Source: Microcebus murinus (lineage: Eukaryota > Chordata > Mammalia > Primates > Cheirogaleidae). From it: a stretch of 64,000 bases of DNA. The DNA is taken from positions 107,620,014-107,684,013 of the forward strand of contig NC_134136.1 of the NCBI RefSeq assembly GCF_040939455.1, read 5' to 3'. Positions 61,661 through 64,000 of this stretch are shown one piece after another. The notes beneath the pieces were generated by a model that was not told the origin of the DNA, ran no database searches, and worked only from the letters and a program-made list of their open reading frames with translations. A program made the position numbers and the translations under genes. Position 1 is the first letter of the stretch, and each line of letters starts with the position of its first letter.

Positions 61661-62689
61661 CATTCTTTTTATCTGCTTGATAGTATTCCACCACATGCAT
61701 CAAGGATATTTATTACTATTTCACTACTGAAATATTGCTGCAATGAACATTCTTGAAAGTGAATTTGAGCTAATTTATGACACTCAAATTACCTAAGAAG
61801 AAGAAATTCCTTTTCTTCAATACCAATAAAAAGAAAAAAAGAAAACATCAAATTATATAGAGCTGAAAAGTCAGGGGCAGTCAAAAATAAGGGAGTAGAA
61901 TTTAGAGCACTAAGCCAGTGCATAAAAGAAGCTGAACTCCACACTGGGACACAATCATTTCTTAGTCATTAATTGATGCAATGGATGCTTTTTAGTTAGG
62001 AATATTAGCTAAATATCACCATGATCCACTGTCAGGTAATCCTTCATGATTCTTCCCTTCTCCAAAAAAAATCCCTACCATCCAACTCATCAGCAAATCC
62101 TGTCAATGCTCCCTGAACATTATACCTCATGTGAGGCTGTTTATTAGATTTTTCCATCATAACTGCCACAATCCTTCTCCAAGCCATCTGTAATTGTGAA
62201 AGAGCCAGGAGGATTTCTAGCCTTCTGGAAAGCTGTATGAGCCATGGATGATGATGTGGCCTTTTGATTCTAAGTTGAAGGATCATAAAAACCAGATATG
62301 TATATAAATATCCTCTTAAATGGAAGTACATTGATTATTAGTTCTTTTGAAATGGTGATGTTATGATCCAAGTTCAACAGTGGAAGGTCATAACAATGAT
62401 TGTAATTTCTATAACTGGACAAATTTTACCTTTTGTCTTAAGTGCCATGGGTACCATTCCACTGGGGGACCTGATGGGCCTAGGGAACCCATATTGCTGA
62501 ATAGGATATCTGTTCCTGTTTATGTGGTCATCCAATTTCTGAAAGTCCTTAACTATCTTATTGGAAACTTTATTTAACCCAATTTCATAAATAAGAAAAG
62601 TTTTGTTCTTTCTATAGGGTGCTGCATGAGGTAATTCCTATTTAGGAAAATTAGAAAATTTTCTTTCAGCCAATCTGTACCCAGCATAA
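61661..62689. other. Unassigned sequence, no gene supported
   Basis: 62040-62560 is less AT-rich and contains open frames on both strands (minus 62044-62331, plus 62380-62577) without recognisable domains. Confidence 0.4.
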
Positions 62690-63150
62690 AACTCAGTGCC
62701 TCCTGAGCACTTGCCTTCTCTATGCCCTTCTCACCACAAACAGTATCAGAGTGATGCTCTAAAAAGTGTGCATATCCCATTGTGACATCCTCCAAAATTC
62801 TTTAATGCCCTCCTAATTGACCATTGACCTTGGAACAAAGTCAAAACTTTAGATTCACAAATCTCCTATCAAACCATCCCACCTCCATTTCATGACTTCA
62901 CAGACATTGACCTCTTTCAATTCCACAAGTTCATCAGCTCTTTCAAGTATAAGGATCTTTGTATCAATATATGTTATTTATCTGCAGTAAGTGCCCCCCT
63001 TTTCCCCTCCCTAATTTTCATAGCTCAGAGCTTGTAAGCATAAATATCACCTGTTCAGAAAGGCCATTAGATAATTGAGTATTGTAACCAACAATGGCTT
63101 TATTTTTTATTCTGTGGCATATGTAAACTATCTTATATAGTGCCTGAAGT
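62690..63150 (+). mobile_element. L2 LINE fragment
   Basis: The order CATCCTCCAAAATTCTTTAATG, then ACCTTGGAACAAAGTCAAAAC, then CACCTCCATTTCATGAC, then CATAAATATCACCTGTTCAG, then AAAGGCC follows the L2 3' part in sense. Confidence 0.72.
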
Positions 63151-63227
63151 ACAGAAGGGCTCAGTTTCTGAAGACACAAGCAAATGTGACCTAAGCTCCA
63201 AACAAAATTGCACCCGAAAGAAGTCCC

Positions 63228-64000
63228 CAAAGGCAATCACAGCAGCAACAAAAATAAATAAATGGGACATGATCAAACTACAAAGCTTCTGCACAGCCAA
63301 AGAAATAGTCATGAAAGTAAACAGACAACCTACAGAATGGGAGAAAATTTTTGCATCCTATGCATCCGATAAGGGACTGATAACTAGAATATACTTAGAA
63401 CTCACGAAAATTAGGAAGAAAAAATCAAATAACCCCATTAAAAAGTGGGCAAAGGACTTGAACAGAAATTTTTCTAAAGAAGACAGAAGAATGGCCAACA
63501 AACATATGAAGAAATGCTCAACATCTCTAATCATCAGGGAAATGCAAATCAAAACCACAATGAGATATCACTTAACCCCAGTGAGAATGGCCTTTATCAA
63601 AAAATCTCCAAACAATAAATGCTGGCGTGGTTGTGGAGAGAGAGGAACACTCCTACACTGCTGGTGGGACTGCAAACTAGTTCAACCTCTGTGGAAAGCA
63701 ATATGGAGATACCTTAAAGCCATACAAGTGAATCTACCATTTGATCCAGCAATCCCATTGCTGGGCATCTACCCAAATGATCCAGTGACACTCTACAAAA
63801 AAGACACCTGCACTCGAATGTTTATAGCAGCACAATTCATAATTGCAAGGCTGTGGAAACAGCCCAAGTGCCCATCAATCCAAGAATGGATTAATAAAAT
63901 GTGGTATATGTACACCATGGAGTACTATTCAGCTCTAAGAAACAATGGTGATATAGCACACCTTATATTTTCCTGGTTAGAGCTGGAACCCATACTACTA
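63228..64000 (+). mobile_element. Strepsirrhine-type L1, ORF2 3' part, runs off the window
   Basis: The copy is 5'-truncated near 63228, starting in ORF2 at CAATCACAGCAGCAAC. It runs through AAGCTTCTGCACAGCC, CATATGAAGAAATGCTCAACATC and ATGTGGTATATGTACACCATG to the window end, so its 3'UTR and tail are outside. Stops interrupt the ORF2 frame (for example near 63370). Confidence 0.9.

Noticed and set aside
1..64000. CRISPR arrays, operons, phage or bacterial systems
   Set aside because: All repeats seen are mammalian interspersed repeats or microsatellites; there are no dense coding frames or regular spacer arrays.

Overview
The window is nuclear DNA of a mammal, most likely a strepsirrhine (lemur-type) primate. 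Two repeat types support this. The Alu at 60004-60371 has a right-arm and linker arrangement that I associate with lemur Alus. Many L1 3' ends share one short 3'UTR and terminus that I associate with strepsirrhine L1s and that differs from the anthropoid L1PA type. The DNA is AT-rich. I find no intact protein-coding gene, no spliced exon set, no tRNA or rRNA, and no CRISPR or bacterial feature. It is a gene desert or part of a very large intron.

Layout. 1-8.9 kb is mostly unique AT-rich DNA with a 117-bp tandem duplication (7904-8128) and a MIR. 8.9-15.4 kb is an old L1M on the minus strand, broken up by a younger L1 fragment (10531-11016) and by a processed pseudogene of PPP2R2D, a PP2A B55-delta regulatory subunit (11614-12985), which is flanked by 15-bp target-site duplications. 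16.0-18.4 kb is a mariner transposase fossil on the minus strand, split by an internally deleted L1 that keeps its own 5' end. 20.6-25.1 kb holds plus-strand L1s of several ages, including two young L1 3' ends in tandem; one contains a 202-bp non-autonomous hAT element. 27.9-31.4 kb has a long imperfect palindrome that I do not recognise, then an L1MA carrying a MER2. 34.4-34.7 kb is a small L1 with a 5' inversion and a perfect 16-bp target-site duplication. 39.5-43.7 kb has an L1M with a Tigger-type MITE, an old HAL1-like LINE and a perfect 18-bp hairpin. 44616-47347 is a nearly full-length hAT transposon, best matched to Charlie3, with 8-bp target-site duplications and a broken transposase. 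50.8-51.4 kb is an L1 with an unusual double 3' module. 56-59.3 kb is a pile of nested L1 fragments. 60-64 kb holds the Alu, an older repeat, a MER5A, an L2 and the start of another young L1 that runs off the window.

There is no gene network to describe. The window is a record of retrotransposition and DNA transposition. Its main value is in the nested insertions, which give relative ages, and in several atypical insertion structures. I found nothing I would call a new functional system. The least explained objects are the palindromic element at 27882-28112 and the 18-bp hairpin at 43703-43745. Family names are from memory of consensus sequences and should be confirmed with a repeat-masking search.
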